Source of the DNA: Tissierellales bacterium
GTDB lineage: Bacteria; Bacillota_A; Clostridia; Tissierellales; JASKZW01
Assembly (NCBI GenBank): GCA_030147425.1
Contig: JASKZW010000039.1
Span: 1-13,536, forward strand
Length of the DNA stretch: 13,536 bases
Reading direction: 5' to 3'
How positions within the stretch are numbered: position 1 is the stretch's first letter; every line of letters starts with the position of its first letter. Shown one piece after another: positions 1 to 7,594 of the stretch. The position numbers and the translations under genes were made by a program. A model generated the notes under the pieces. That model saw nothing but the letters and a program-made list of their open reading frames with translations, searched no databases and was not told the DNA's origin.

Positions 1-402
1 ATGGATTTGTACTTGCCAGTAGACTATTTAAGTTTTGACTTTGTAGAAGAATTAGACTTACTAGAACCTTTTGGCAAGGCTAATCCTAGACCTTTATTTG
101 CAGATAAGGATTTATCTGTTAAGAAGATATGGATCTTAGGCAAGGATAAAAATACCTTAAAGTTAGAATTAATAACAGCTAAGGGAAGACAAATAGATGC
201 CTTATATTTTACTTATGCAGAAAGTTTTATGGATTATCTTAAAGAAAATTTTGGAGAAGAAGAATTTGAAAAAGCCTTAAATGGCTTTGAAAATGATTTA
301 TATTTAGATTTAGTTTACTATCCAAATATAAATACTTATATGAACAATAAAAACTTACAAATTATTATAAAGAGTTATAGGAAGAATGTAGATTTAAATT
401 AG
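1..402 (+). CDS. recJ: Single-stranded-DNA-specific exonuclease RecJ, C-terminal fragment (5' end outside window)
   Basis: Only the last 133 or so codons are present; the reading frame is open from the first base, so the ATG at position 1 is probably an internal methionine. Residues 21-33 read LEPFGKANPRPLF, which matches the conserved PFGxxNPxPxF segment at the start of the C-terminal OB-fold domain of bacterial RecJ. The rest (about 34-125) has the alternating strand pattern of that domain, ending in a short hydrophobic strand. RecJ is a 5'-to-3' single-strand DNA exonuclease acting in recombination and mismatch repair in the cytoplasm. The catalytic DHH/DHHA1 domains lie left of the window. 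The next gene, rel, starts 21 bases downstream, an order familiar from Firmicutes (recJ, often apt, then rel). The identification rests on the short motif plus this context. Confidence 0.85.
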   Translation: MDLYLPVDYLSFDFVEELDLLEPFGKANPRPLFADKDLSVKKIWILGKDKNTLKLELITAKGRQIDALYFTYAESFMDYLKENFGEEEFEKALNGFENDLYLDLVYYPNINTYMNNKNLQIIIKSYRKNVDLN

Positions 403-423
403 AAAATTTAAGTAGGTGATGCA

Positions 424-2595
424 ATGGTTGAGGAGTTAATATTAAAGATAAAAGAATATAACCCATATGTAGATGAAGAACTTATAAGAAAGGCCTATGA
501 TTATTCAAAAAAGGCCCATGAAGGTCAGTATAGAAACTCAGGAGAAGAGTTCTTTATTCATCCATTTAATGTAGCTATGATATTAGCAGATTTACATATG
601 GATACAGCTACAATTATAGCTGGTTTATTTCACGATATATTAGAAGATACGGACATAAGCTATGATGAAATGTCTGAGGAATTTACAGAGGAAATAGCAA
701 ATTTAGTAGAGGGTGTTACTAAGTTAAAAAAGCTCCAATATAAGACTAAACAGGAAAATCAAGCAGAAAATCTTAGAAAAATGGTCATGGCTATGGCTAA
801 GGACATAAGGGTTATAATAATAAAACTAGCAGATAGACTACATAATATGCGTACATTAGAATATATGAGTGAAGGGAAGCAAAAGGAGAAGGCATTAGAA
901 ACCTTAGAAATTTATGCACCTCTAGCTCATAGATTAGGTATGTCTAGAATAAAGTGGGAGTTAGAAGATTTATCTCTTAGATACTTAGACCCAGAAGGCT
1001 ATTATTCCTTAGTAGAAAAAGTTGCTATGAGAAGAAAGGAAAGAGAGCAATATATAGACAAGATAATAAATAAATTAGATAGCAAACTAGATGAAGTGGA
1101 TATAGATAGGGAGATAAGTGGTAGGCCAAAGTCATTTTATAGCATATACAAGAAGATGGTTTACCAAAATAAAAACTTTGAACAGATTTTTGATCTTACA
1201 GCAATAAGGGTTATAGTCGATAGTATAAAAGATTGTTATGGTGTTTTAGGTATAGTTCATACTATGTGGAAGCCTTTGCCAGGACGCTTTAAAGACTATA
1301 TAGCCATGCCTAAGCCAAACATGTACCAATCATTGCATACAACTGTAATAGGGCCTAAAGGTGAAATATTTGAGGTACAGATAAGGACTTGGGATATGCA
1401 TAAGACAGCTGAGTATGGTATAGCAGCACACTGGCGTTATAAAGAAGGAGATGTAAAAACTGATAACTTTGATGAAAAATTAAGCTGGTTAAGGCAGCTT
1501 TTAGAATGGCAGAAGGAGTTAAAGGATCCTACAGAATTTATGGAAACTTTAAAGATAGACTTATTTACAGACGAAGTATATGTCTTTACACCTATGGGTG
1601 ATGTTTTAAATTTACCTACAGGTTCAACCCCTATAGACTTTGCCTATAAGGTTCATACAGCCATAGGTAATACTTGTGTAGGAGCCAAGGTAGACGGGCA
1701 GATAGTACCACTGGACTATAAGCTAAAGAATGGTAATATAGTGGAAATTTTAACTTCTGCTACTAGTAATGGACCTAGTAGGGATTGGTTGAAAATAGTT
1801 AAGAGTAGCCAGGCTAAGAATAAGATAAGGCAGTGGTTTAGAAGAGAAGAGAGAGATATAAATATAAGCCGTGGTAAGACTATGTTGGAAAGGGAAATGA
1901 AAACATTAGGTTATAAACCAAAGGAAATTTTAAAAGAAGATTGGCTTAGAATTATAGCAAATGACCTAGATTCAAACTCGGTAGAAGATTTATATGCAGA
2001 TTTAGGTTTCGGCAGTGTTAATTTAACACAAATAACTCCTAGATTAGAAAAGTACTATAAAAAGGAAAATCCAGAAAGATATAAAAAGGTAAAGGAACTT
2101 AAGAAAGAGGTAAAGCAAATTAATAAGGAAAAACCTCGTCCGAAGACTTTTGACCAAGGTGTAAGTATTAAAGGTGTAGACAATATAAAAGTAAGATTTG
2201 CCAAGTGTTGTAATCCAGTTCCAGGAGATGATATTTTAGGTTATATAACAAGGGGAAGGGGAGTTTCTGTTCATAGAAAAGACTGTTCTAATTTATCAGG
2301 TTTAACTAATGAACAAAGATTTATAGAGGTAAATTGGGACAATGATGAGAAACTGGCCTATCCTGCTGAAATACAAGTGAAGTCTGCAGATGTACCTGGT
2401 TTGCTTATGAATATAACTAAGAATATAGCAGATTTTGATTTAACCTTAGTTTCTTTAAATGCTAGGACTAATAAGGAAAAGTTAGTAATAGTTAATATAA
2501 CCTTGGAAATCAAGGATAAGAATGAATTAAGAGACTTTATAGAGAGCTTAAAGCAGATAAAGGGCGTAATAGATGCCTATAGAGTTATAGTATAG
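424..2595 (+). CDS. rel: Bifunctional (p)ppGpp synthetase/hydrolase (Rel/RSH family)
   Basis: This 723-residue protein has the full long-RSH layout. An HD hydrolase domain spans about 25-180, with H47, the HD pair H70-D71, E74-D75 and a LADRLHNMRT segment at 135-144. The synthetase domain covers about 230-345, with GRPKSFYSIYKKM at 233-245, D266 and E317 in FEVQIRT. A TGS domain follows at about 383-443, then a cysteine-rich zinc-finger/CC domain (C595, C596, C621) and a C-terminal ACT domain at about 645-723. The RFKD motif at 288-291 is the form found in bifunctional enzymes; synthetase-only RelA proteins have an acidic ExDD there. The enzyme makes (p)ppGpp from ATP and GDP/GTP on starved ribosomes and degrades it when starvation ends. 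The start ATG follows AGGTGAT at 412-418. The stop codon runs into the dtd ribosome-binding site, so the two genes are co-transcribed. Confidence 0.97.
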   Translation: MVEELILKIKEYNPYVDEELIRKAYDYSKKAHEGQYRNSGEEFFIHPFNVAMILADLHMDTATIIAGLFHDILEDTDISYDEMSEEFTEEIANLVEGVTKLKKLQYKTKQENQAENLRKMVMAMAKDIRVIIIKLADRLHNMRTLEYMSEGKQKEKALETLEIYAPLAHRLGMSRIKWELEDLSLRYLDPEGYYSLVEKVAMRRKEREQYIDKIINKLDSKLDEVDIDREISGRPKSFYSIYKKMVYQNKNFEQIFDLTAIRVIVDSIKDCYGVLGIVHTMWKPLPGRFKDYIAMPKPNMYQSLHTTVIGPKGEIFEVQIRTWDMHKTAEYGIAAHWRYKEGDVKTDNFDEKLSWLRQLLEWQKELKDPTEFMETLKIDLFTDEVYVFTPMGDVLNLPTGSTPIDFAYKVHTAIGNTCVGAKVDGQIVPLDYKLKNGNIVEILTSATSNGPSRDWLKIVKSSQAKNKIRQWFRREERDINISRGKTMLEREMKTLGYKPKEILKEDWLRIIANDLDSNSVEDLYADLGFGSVNLTQITPRLEKYYKKENPERYKKVKELKKEVKQINKEKPRPKTFDQGVSIKGVDNIKVRFAKCCNPVPGDDILGYITRGRGVSVHRKDCSNLSGLTNEQRFIEVNWDNDEKLAYPAEIQVKSADVPGLLMNITKNIADFDLTLVSLNARTNKEKLVIVNITLEIKDKNELRDFIESLKQIKGVIDAYRVIV

Positions 2596-2606
2596 GAGGA
2601 GTAGTT

Positions 2607-3056
2607 ATGAGGGCTGTTATACAGAGAGTTAATAGGGCAAGTGTTTCAGTTGATGGAGAGATTATTGGTGAAATTGATAAGGGGATTTTAATCCTTCTAG
2701 CAGTAGGTCCTAAAGACGGAGAAGAGGACTTAGCCTATATTTTAGATAAGACAATAAATTTAAGAATATTTCAGGATGACAATAATAAGATGAACAACTC
2801 ATTAATAGATATAGAAGGAGAATTATTAGTTGTTCCTCAATTTACCTTATATGGAGATGCAAGAAAGGGTAGAAGACCAAACTTTTCTAATTCAGGATCT
2901 CCAGATTTAGCAGAAAAATATTTTAATAAATTTGTAGAACTAGCTAAGGAAAAGGGATTAAAGACTGAAAAAGGAAGGTTTGCTGCAGATATGCAGGTTA
3001 GCTTAGAAAATGATGGTCCAGTTACCATATTATTGGATAGTGAAAAAGTTTTTTAG
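2607..3056 (+). CDS. dtd: D-aminoacyl-tRNA deacylase
   Basis: At 149 residues it has the usual DTD length. It begins MRAVIQRVNRASVSVDGE, the family N-terminus. It carries QFTLYGDARKGRRPNF at 78-93 and NDGPVTILLD at 135-144. The Gly-Pro pair at 137-138 is the cross-subunit Gly-cisPro motif by which DTD rejects L-amino acids, and T80 is the conserved threonine of the active-site loop. The enzyme is a cytoplasmic homodimer that removes D-amino acids (and glycine mischarged on tRNA-Ala) from tRNA. One oddity is residue 77, which is proline where most DTDs I know have serine (SQFTL). The gene starts 11 bases after rel with GGAGGA overlapping the rel stop region. The rel-dtd order is conserved in Firmicutes. 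Family assignment is secure; only the effect of P77 is open. Confidence 0.96.
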   Translation: MRAVIQRVNRASVSVDGEIIGEIDKGILILLAVGPKDGEEDLAYILDKTINLRIFQDDNNKMNNSLIDIEGELLVVPQFTLYGDARKGRRPNFSNSGSPDLAEKYFNKFVELAKEKGLKTEKGRFAADMQVSLENDGPVTILLDSEKVF

Positions 3057-3067
3057 GAGGGATTAGT

Positions 3068-3688
3068 ATGGAAATAATAAGAATGATGACAGGAGTATAT
3101 GCGGCAAATTGCTATATAGTATATTCAGAAGATAAGGGAATTATAATTGATCCAGGTGGAGATGTAGAAGATATAGTTAAAAAAGTAGAAGAATTAGGAG
3201 TAGATATTGAATTTATCTTACTAACCCATGGACATGGTGATCATATAGGAGGGGTAGCTGAGTTAAAGGAAATACTTAAAGTACCTGCTTATATAAATGA
3301 AGAGGATGAATACATGACTCAAGACCCAATGTTTAATCTATCAGCATCAATGCCATCAGGTCCAAAAACTTTTGAGGCAGATAAGGTATTTAAGGATGGA
3401 GATATTTTAAAGGCAGGTAAGATGGAAATAGAAGTTATTCATACTCCTGGCCATACTCCTGGAGGAAGTAGCTTTAAAATAGACAACAATATTTTTACTG
3501 GAGACACTCTTTTTAAAGGATCTATAGGGAGAACAGACTTTCCTAAGAGCTCCCTTGAGCAAATAATGCATTCAGTGAAGGAAGTATTAGCTAAGTATCC
3601 TGATGATACTGTAGTTTACCCAGGTCATGGACCGAGTACAACTATAGGAGAAGAAAAAACAAGTAATCCTTTTATGAGGACAAAGTAA
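3068..3688 (+). CDS. Metallo-beta-lactamase-fold hydrolase, glyoxalase-II-like (YqgX/GloB-like)
   Basis: This 206-residue single-domain protein has the dinuclear-metal ligands of the fold: THGHGDH at 53-59 (H54, H56, D58, H59), H129 in HTPGHTPGG, D146 in FTGDTLF and H187 in YPGHGP. The SIGRTDFP segment at 152-159 is typical of the small glyoxalase-II-like branch common in Firmicutes. Members hydrolyse thioesters such as S-lactoylglutathione or analogues. Many clostridia lack glutathione, so the natural substrate is unknown here and I give no gene symbol. It lacks the long C-terminal substrate domain of classical GloB. A TAGGAGGGA ribosome-binding site overlaps the dtd stop, 11 bases ahead of the ATG, so it is in the same operon. 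The next gene, hemZ, begins after a single spacer base. Confidence 0.9.
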   Translation: MEIIRMMTGVYAANCYIVYSEDKGIIIDPGGDVEDIVKKVEELGVDIEFILLTHGHGDHIGGVAELKEILKVPAYINEEDEYMTQDPMFNLSASMPSGPKTFEADKVFKDGDILKAGKMEIEVIHTPGHTPGGSSFKIDNNIFTGDTLFKGSIGRTDFPKSSLEQIMHSVKEVLAKYPDDTVVYPGHGPSTTIGEEKTSNPFMRTK

Positions 3689-3689
3689 A

Positions 3690-5129
3690 ATGATTGAGAT
3701 AGATTTATTTGATAGATCTTTTAACCATGAAGTAAGGGAGTTAATAAGGGCTTTTTTTCCTTTAAACTATAATGAAAAAAATAATACTTCCCCTTATCTC
3801 TTAATCAGTAGGGAAAAGGGGAATGAAATTCATAGTAAATTATATAAAGAGAATATTATTAAATCTAGTATAGAGGAGACTAAGGTAGAAGAGTCAAGGT
3901 CTTATATAAAGGATACGGTTAAAAGGCATGTATATAAATTATTAAGCCCAATATCTGACAAGGACTTGCCTTGGGGAATTCTAACTGGAATTAGGCCTGG
4001 TAAAATAGTCCATTCCCTAAAGGATAAGGGCTTGGATGACTCTAGTATATATTCTATTTTAAGTGAAAGATATCTTATGGAAGATGAAAAAATTGATCTT
4101 CTTTTGGAAATTGTAAATAAGGAAAGGACTTTTATTTATCCTTTAGATAATGAAAAATACAGTATATATGTAGGCATACCTTTTTGCCCGAGTAAATGCC
4201 TATATTGTTCTTTCACTAGTTATGTTGAAGAAAATTATAAGGACTATTTTGAACCTTATATAGATAAGCTTCTTTATGAGCTTAGGGAGACTAGTAAATA
4301 TTTAAATAAGGATAAAATCTCTACTATTTACATAGGTGGAGGAACACCTACTAGTTTACCAAATAATTTAATGGACAAGCTTTTATCTGGCCTAAATGAG
4401 ATTTGGCCCTTAGAGGAAGTTAAGGAAGTCACAGTAGAAGCAGGTAGGCCTGATACTATAGATAAGGAAGTTTTAGATATATTTGAAAAACATAGAGTTG
4501 ATAGGATAAGTATTAATCCTCAGACTTTCTCTGACGAGACTTTAAAGTTAATTGGAAGAAAACATAGTAGAGAAGAAATTATAGAACTTTTTAAATTTGT
4601 AAAGGAAAATTATAATTTTAAGATTAATATGGACCTAATTGTAGGCCTTCCAGGAGAAGGAATAGGAGAAATAACTAAAACTATGGAGGATATAGAGAAC
4701 TTAAGTCCTGACAATCTAACTGTTCATATTCTTAGTATAAAGAGAAGTTCAAACTTCTATAATAATTTTAAAGAATTTGACTTTGAAGATTCTGACTTAA
4801 TAGAAGATATGTTAGATTTAACCAGGGCTGGTTCTAGAAAAATAGGTTTAAAACCCTATTACTTATATAGGCAGAAACTAAGTTTGGGAAATTTTGAAAA
4901 TATAGGTTATGCTAAGAAGGACAGTGAGTGCTTATATAATATGCTTATGATTGCTGAAAGACAAACTATATTGGGTTTTGGTGCAGGATCAACTAGTAAG
5001 ATTTTTAATAAAAATACTGGTTCTATAAAAAGATTAGCAAATTTTAAAGGATTAAATGATTATATAAATAGGGTGGAGGAGCTTGTAGATGTTAAGCTTA
5101 AGGAGTTAAAAAAGCTTGACCTATCTTGA
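3690..5129 (+). CDS. hemZ: Radical SAM coproporphyrinogen dehydrogenase-like protein HemZ
   Basis: The 479-residue protein has an N-terminal region of about 155 residues without recognised motifs except ILTGIRPGKIVH at 97-108, which is characteristic of HemZ. A radical-SAM domain follows. The cluster-binding cysteines are C166, C170 and C173 in FCPSKCLYCSF (CxxxCxxC), followed by YIGGGTPT at 214-221 and the conserved MDLIVGLPGE at 314-323. HemZ belongs to the HemN/HemW superfamily and is annotated as an oxygen-independent coproporphyrinogen III dehydrogenase. Whether clostridial copies do this reaction, or act in heme handling like HemW, is not settled by sequence. The ATG follows the previous stop by one base and uses GAGGA at 3676-3680 inside the upstream gene, so translation is probably coupled. 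The stop codon lies inside the -35 box of the aspS promoter. No terminator separates hemZ from that promoter. Confidence 0.92.
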   Translation: MIEIDLFDRSFNHEVRELIRAFFPLNYNEKNNTSPYLLISREKGNEIHSKLYKENIIKSSIEETKVEESRSYIKDTVKRHVYKLLSPISDKDLPWGILTGIRPGKIVHSLKDKGLDDSSIYSILSERYLMEDEKIDLLLEIVNKERTFIYPLDNEKYSIYVGIPFCPSKCLYCSFTSYVEENYKDYFEPYIDKLLYELRETSKYLNKDKISTIYIGGGTPTSLPNNLMDKLLSGLNEIWPLEEVKEVTVEAGRPDTIDKEVLDIFEKHRVDRISINPQTFSDETLKLIGRKHSREEIIELFKFVKENYNFKINMDLIVGLPGEGIGEITKTMEDIENLSPDNLTVHILSIKRSSNFYNNFKEFDFEDSDLIEDMLDLTRAGSRKIGLKPYYLYRQKLSLGNFENIGYAKKDSECLYNMLMIAERQTILGFGAGSTSKIFNKNTGSIKRLANFKGLNDYINRVEELVDVKLKELKKLDLS

Positions 5130-5154
5130 CACTTATAGCTATATAATTTATAAT
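5126..5154 (+). promoter_or_regulatory. Consensus sigma-A promoter for the aspS T-box leader
   Basis: TTGACA at 5126-5131 and TATAAT at 5149-5154 are separated by exactly 17 bases, a perfect match to the vegetative consensus. Transcription is expected to start near 5161, directly before the first conserved element of the T-box. The -35 box overlaps the TGA stop of hemZ (5127-5129). A promoter this strong suggests that aspS expression is set mainly by leader attenuation rather than by initiation. Confidence 0.88.
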
Positions 5155-5160
5155 AATTTC

Positions 5161-5378
5161 AGATATTAAATAGCATGGAAGAGAAATAGTAATTAGATTA
5201 AATAGTTACAGAGAGTCAGTTATGGTGGAAGCTGATACTATATATTTAATGAAGACATCTCAGAGCTGACATAATGTCCGCATTAGGCTTGCGTTAAAAA
5301 CTACGAGACCAAACTAGGGTGGCACCACGAGATTCCTTCGTCCCTGATATTATCAGCGATGGAGGATTATTTTATTTT
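5161..5378 (+). promoter_or_regulatory. T-box riboswitch (tRNA-Asp-sensing leader) of aspS
   Basis: Conserved T-box elements occur in order. The Stem I base pairs GAGA (5181-5184) with TCTC (5258-5261). The specifier loop has AGTA at 5188-5191 on the 5' side and GAA then GAC then A at 5251-5257 on the 3' side. The AGAGAG element lies at 5210-5215. The distal stem pairs TCAG (5216-5219) with CTGA (5232-5235) around the GGTGGAAG loop. Small hairpins follow at 5268-5278 and 5279-5293. The T-box proper, AGGGTGGCACCACGA, is at 5316-5330. The specifier GAC is an aspartate codon. The antiterminator bulge TGGC at 5320-5323 would pair with a GCCA acceptor end, meaning discriminator base G73, as in tRNA-Asp; tRNA-His (C73) is excluded. 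AGGG (5316-5319) can pair with CCCT (5342-5345) to form the antiterminator. Uncharged tRNA-Asp should therefore allow readthrough into aspS. Confidence 0.95.
5334..5378 (+). terminator. Attenuator (intrinsic terminator) of the aspS T-box
   Basis: A 16-base arm at 5334-5349 pairs with 5351-5366 with two G-U pairs and one mismatch. The tight loop is ATT if the innermost pairs open slightly. A T-rich tail (TTATTTTATTTT, 5367-5378) follows immediately. The 5' arm contains CCCT, needed by the competing antiterminator, so the two structures are mutually exclusive. The aspS ribosome-binding site begins right after the T tail. Confidence 0.92.
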
Positions 5379-5395
5379 AAAGGAGGAAAATATCA

Positions 5396-7156
5396 ATGAG
5401 ATTAAAGCGAACAGATTATTCAGGAAATTTAAGAACAAGTGATATAGATAAAAAAGTAGTACTTTCAGGTTGGGTACAGAGGGAAAGAAACCTAGGTTCC
5501 TTAATATTTATTGACTTAAGAGATACAACAGGAATAAGTCAAATAGTATTTGATGAAACGGTAAATAAGGACTTATTTGAAAAAGCTAAGGGTCTTAGAA
5601 GTGAGTATGTTATATCAATTTCAGGTACAGTAAAAGAAAGAAAATCAAAAAATAAGGAAATGGCGACAGGTGATATAGAAGTAATAGCAGATGACTTAGA
5701 AGTTTTAAGTAAGTCAGAAACACCACCAATCTATATAAAGGATAATGATAATGTTTCAGATAAGATGAGGTTAAAATATAGATACTTAGACTTAAGAAAG
5801 CCTAGTATGCAGCACAGCTTAAAAGTAAGACATAAAACTGCTAAGGTTATAAGGGATTTCTTTGACGAAAATGACTTTTTAGATATAGAAACTCCTATGT
5901 TAACTAAGCCTACACCAGAAGGTGCTAGGGATTATCTGGTGCCAAGTAGAATTTCCAAAGGTAAATTTTATGCCCTACCTCAGTCTCCACAAATTATGAA
6001 GCAATTATTAATGATAGGTGGAGTAGATAGGTATGGTCAGATAGTTAAGTGCTTTAGAGATGAGGACTTAAGAGCTAATAGGCAGCCTGAATTTACCCAG
6101 GTAGATACGGAAATGGCATTTGTAGATGTAGAAGATGTAATAAATATTCATGAAAAACTTCTATATAAGATATTTAAGGAAGTTAAGGGTGTGGAAATTG
6201 AACTTCCTATAAAGAGAATGCCTTATAAGGAAGCTATGGAGAGGTTTGGTGTAGATAAGCCAGATCTAAGATTCGGCTTTGAATTAGTTGACTTAACAGA
6301 TGTTTTATCAGAAAGTGAATTTAAGGTATTTAGTGGAAACATAGCTAATGGTGGACATGTTAAGGGGATAAAAATAGATCAGGGTGAAGAAAAGATAAGT
6401 AAGAAAAAGGTTAAGAATTATGAGAGGTTTGTAAAGGACTATGGGGCAAAAGGTTTAGTGGACTTGAGAATAATAGATGGAGAAGTAGAATCAGGTATAG
6501 CTAAGTTCTTAACTGATGAGGAAAAGGAAAATATTCTTGAAAAGATGGAAGCTAAAAATGGTGATATAATATTTATAGTAGCAGATAAGCCAAAGGTTGT
6601 TTATGATAGCTTAGGTCATTTAAGAAATGAAGTTGCAAAGGATCTAGAATTAATAGATGACAGCAAACTAGAATTAGTTTGGATAACAGAATTCCCACTA
6701 TTTGAATATGATGAAGAGGAAGAGAGATACGTGGCTATGCATCATCCATTTACTCATCCTATGGATGAAGATATAGAACTTTTAGAAACAGAACCGGAGA
6801 AGGTAAGAGCCAAAGCCTATGATATAGTAATAAATGGTGATGAGATAGGAGGGGGAAGTATAAGAATTCACGACATGGATCTACAAGAAAGAATGTTTAA
6901 AGCTTTAGGTCTAGAGGAAGAGGAAATTAATGATAAGTTTGGATTCTTACTAGAGGCTTTAAAATATGGAACTCCGCCTCATGGAGGTTTAGCATATGGA
7001 TTTGATAGGCTAGTTATGTTATTATTAGAGACAAATAATATACGTGATGTTATAGCTTTCCCAAAAAATCAATCAGCTGTTTGTCTATTGACAGAATCAC
7101 CTACTAGTGTAAGGCAGGAACAGTTAGATGAATTAGGGATTGATATACTAGAATAG
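5396..7156 (+). CDS. aspS: Aspartyl-tRNA synthetase
   Basis: At 586 residues it is a full-length bacterial-type AspRS. An N-terminal OB-fold anticodon domain spans about 1-105. The class II catalytic core starts near 126 with KYRYLDLR and includes the aspartate-binding loop PQSPQIMKQLLM at 195-206 and motif 2 (FRDED, 220-224) followed by RQPEFTQVDTEMAF. The bacterial GAD insertion lies at about 285-415, then HHPFTHP at 449-455 and motif 3 (GGLAYGFDRLVMLL, 530-543). It charges tRNA-Asp with aspartate. L33 in the OB-fold (NLGSLIFID) is the residue type I associate with discriminating enzymes; non-discriminating bacterial ones often have His there. The start follows AAAGGAGG at 5379-5386 with 9 bases of spacing. 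Expression is controlled by the T-box upstream. hisS, the usual upstream partner, is absent. Confidence 0.98.
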   Translation: MRLKRTDYSGNLRTSDIDKKVVLSGWVQRERNLGSLIFIDLRDTTGISQIVFDETVNKDLFEKAKGLRSEYVISISGTVKERKSKNKEMATGDIEVIADDLEVLSKSETPPIYIKDNDNVSDKMRLKYRYLDLRKPSMQHSLKVRHKTAKVIRDFFDENDFLDIETPMLTKPTPEGARDYLVPSRISKGKFYALPQSPQIMKQLLMIGGVDRYGQIVKCFRDEDLRANRQPEFTQVDTEMAFVDVEDVINIHEKLLYKIFKEVKGVEIELPIKRMPYKEAMERFGVDKPDLRFGFELVDLTDVLSESEFKVFSGNIANGGHVKGIKIDQGEEKISKKKVKNYERFVKDYGAKGLVDLRIIDGEVESGIAKFLTDEEKENILEKMEAKNGDIIFIVADKPKVVYDSLGHLRNEVAKDLELIDDSKLELVWITEFPLFEYDEEEERYVAMHHPFTHPMDEDIELLETEPEKVRAKAYDIVINGDEIGGGSIRIHDMDLQERMFKALGLEEEEINDKFGFLLEALKYGTPPHGGLAYGFDRLVMLLLETNNIRDVIAFPKNQSAVCLLTESPTSVRQEQLDELGIDILE

Positions 7157-7171
7157 TTTTGGAGGTGGCTT

Positions 7172-7579
7172 ATGGAGACTACCGGTTTAGTTATAGGAGA
7201 GGAGAACAATATAGTTAGCATTTTAGTTAATAGACCTTCAGGTTGTGGTGGTAATTGTGGAAGTTGTAGTTCTAGTTGTGATTCTGACCAGATAAGACTA
7301 GAGCTAGAAAATACTGTTGGAGCCAGAAAAGGAGATTTGGTTACATTAAAAAGCTCTTCAAGCCAGGTCTATAAGTATGCTGCAATATTATACTTTATTC
7401 CTCTAGTAAGTTTTATAGGGGGAATATTGTTTGGTATAAAAAAATATGAGAGGGAACTTTTAGCTTTCCTTCTAGGATTAATTCTTTTAGTTTTGTCCTT
7501 ATTTATAGTAAAACTAGTAGATGGGAGACTAAAAGGATTAAATGAAGAACTTATTTCAATTAAAGAGATTATAAATTAA
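7172..7579 (+). CDS. Small four-cysteine membrane protein of the RseC / SoxR-reducing family
   Basis: The protein has 135 residues. An N-terminal beta-rich cytosolic stretch (1-22) leads into a cysteine cluster with C25, C29, C32 and C36, spacing C-x3-C-x2-C-x3-C. A short beta segment with VGARKGDLV (49-57) follows, then two predicted membrane helices at about 68-89 and 95-114, and a charged tail. This is the layout of the RseC/MucC family, which in gamma-proteobacteria is linked to sigma-E control and to reduction of the SoxR iron-sulfur cluster together with Rsx/Rnf proteins. In clostridia the role is unknown. The cysteines could hold a metal or an Fe-S cluster. It begins 15 bases after aspS with GGAGGTG at 7161-7167, so it is probably read from the aspS transcript. 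No rnf/rsx gene is visible in the window. Confidence 0.8.
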   Translation: METTGLVIGEENNIVSILVNRPSGCGGNCGSCSSSCDSDQIRLELENTVGARKGDLVTLKSSSSQVYKYAAILYFIPLVSFIGGILFGIKKYERELLAFLLGLILLVLSLFIVKLVDGRLKGLNEELISIKEIIN

Positions 7580-7594
7580 ATAGGAGGAAGACGG

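Noticed and set aside
2837..3028. Minus-strand open frame of 63 codons inside dtd
   Set aside because: It lies wholly within a well-conserved gene, has no ribosome-binding site and resembles no family; it is a shadow frame.
5268..5270. Second GAC triplet as an alternative T-box specifier
   Set aside because: It is inside a hairpin arm beyond the Stem I base; the GAC at 5254-5256 is in the proper specifier loop opposite AGTA.
5268..5293. Two adjacent small hairpins (GACA/TGTC and CGCA/TGCG) as a separate regulatory element
   Set aside because: They fall between Stem I and the T-box sequence and are the expected intermediate stems of the same riboswitch.
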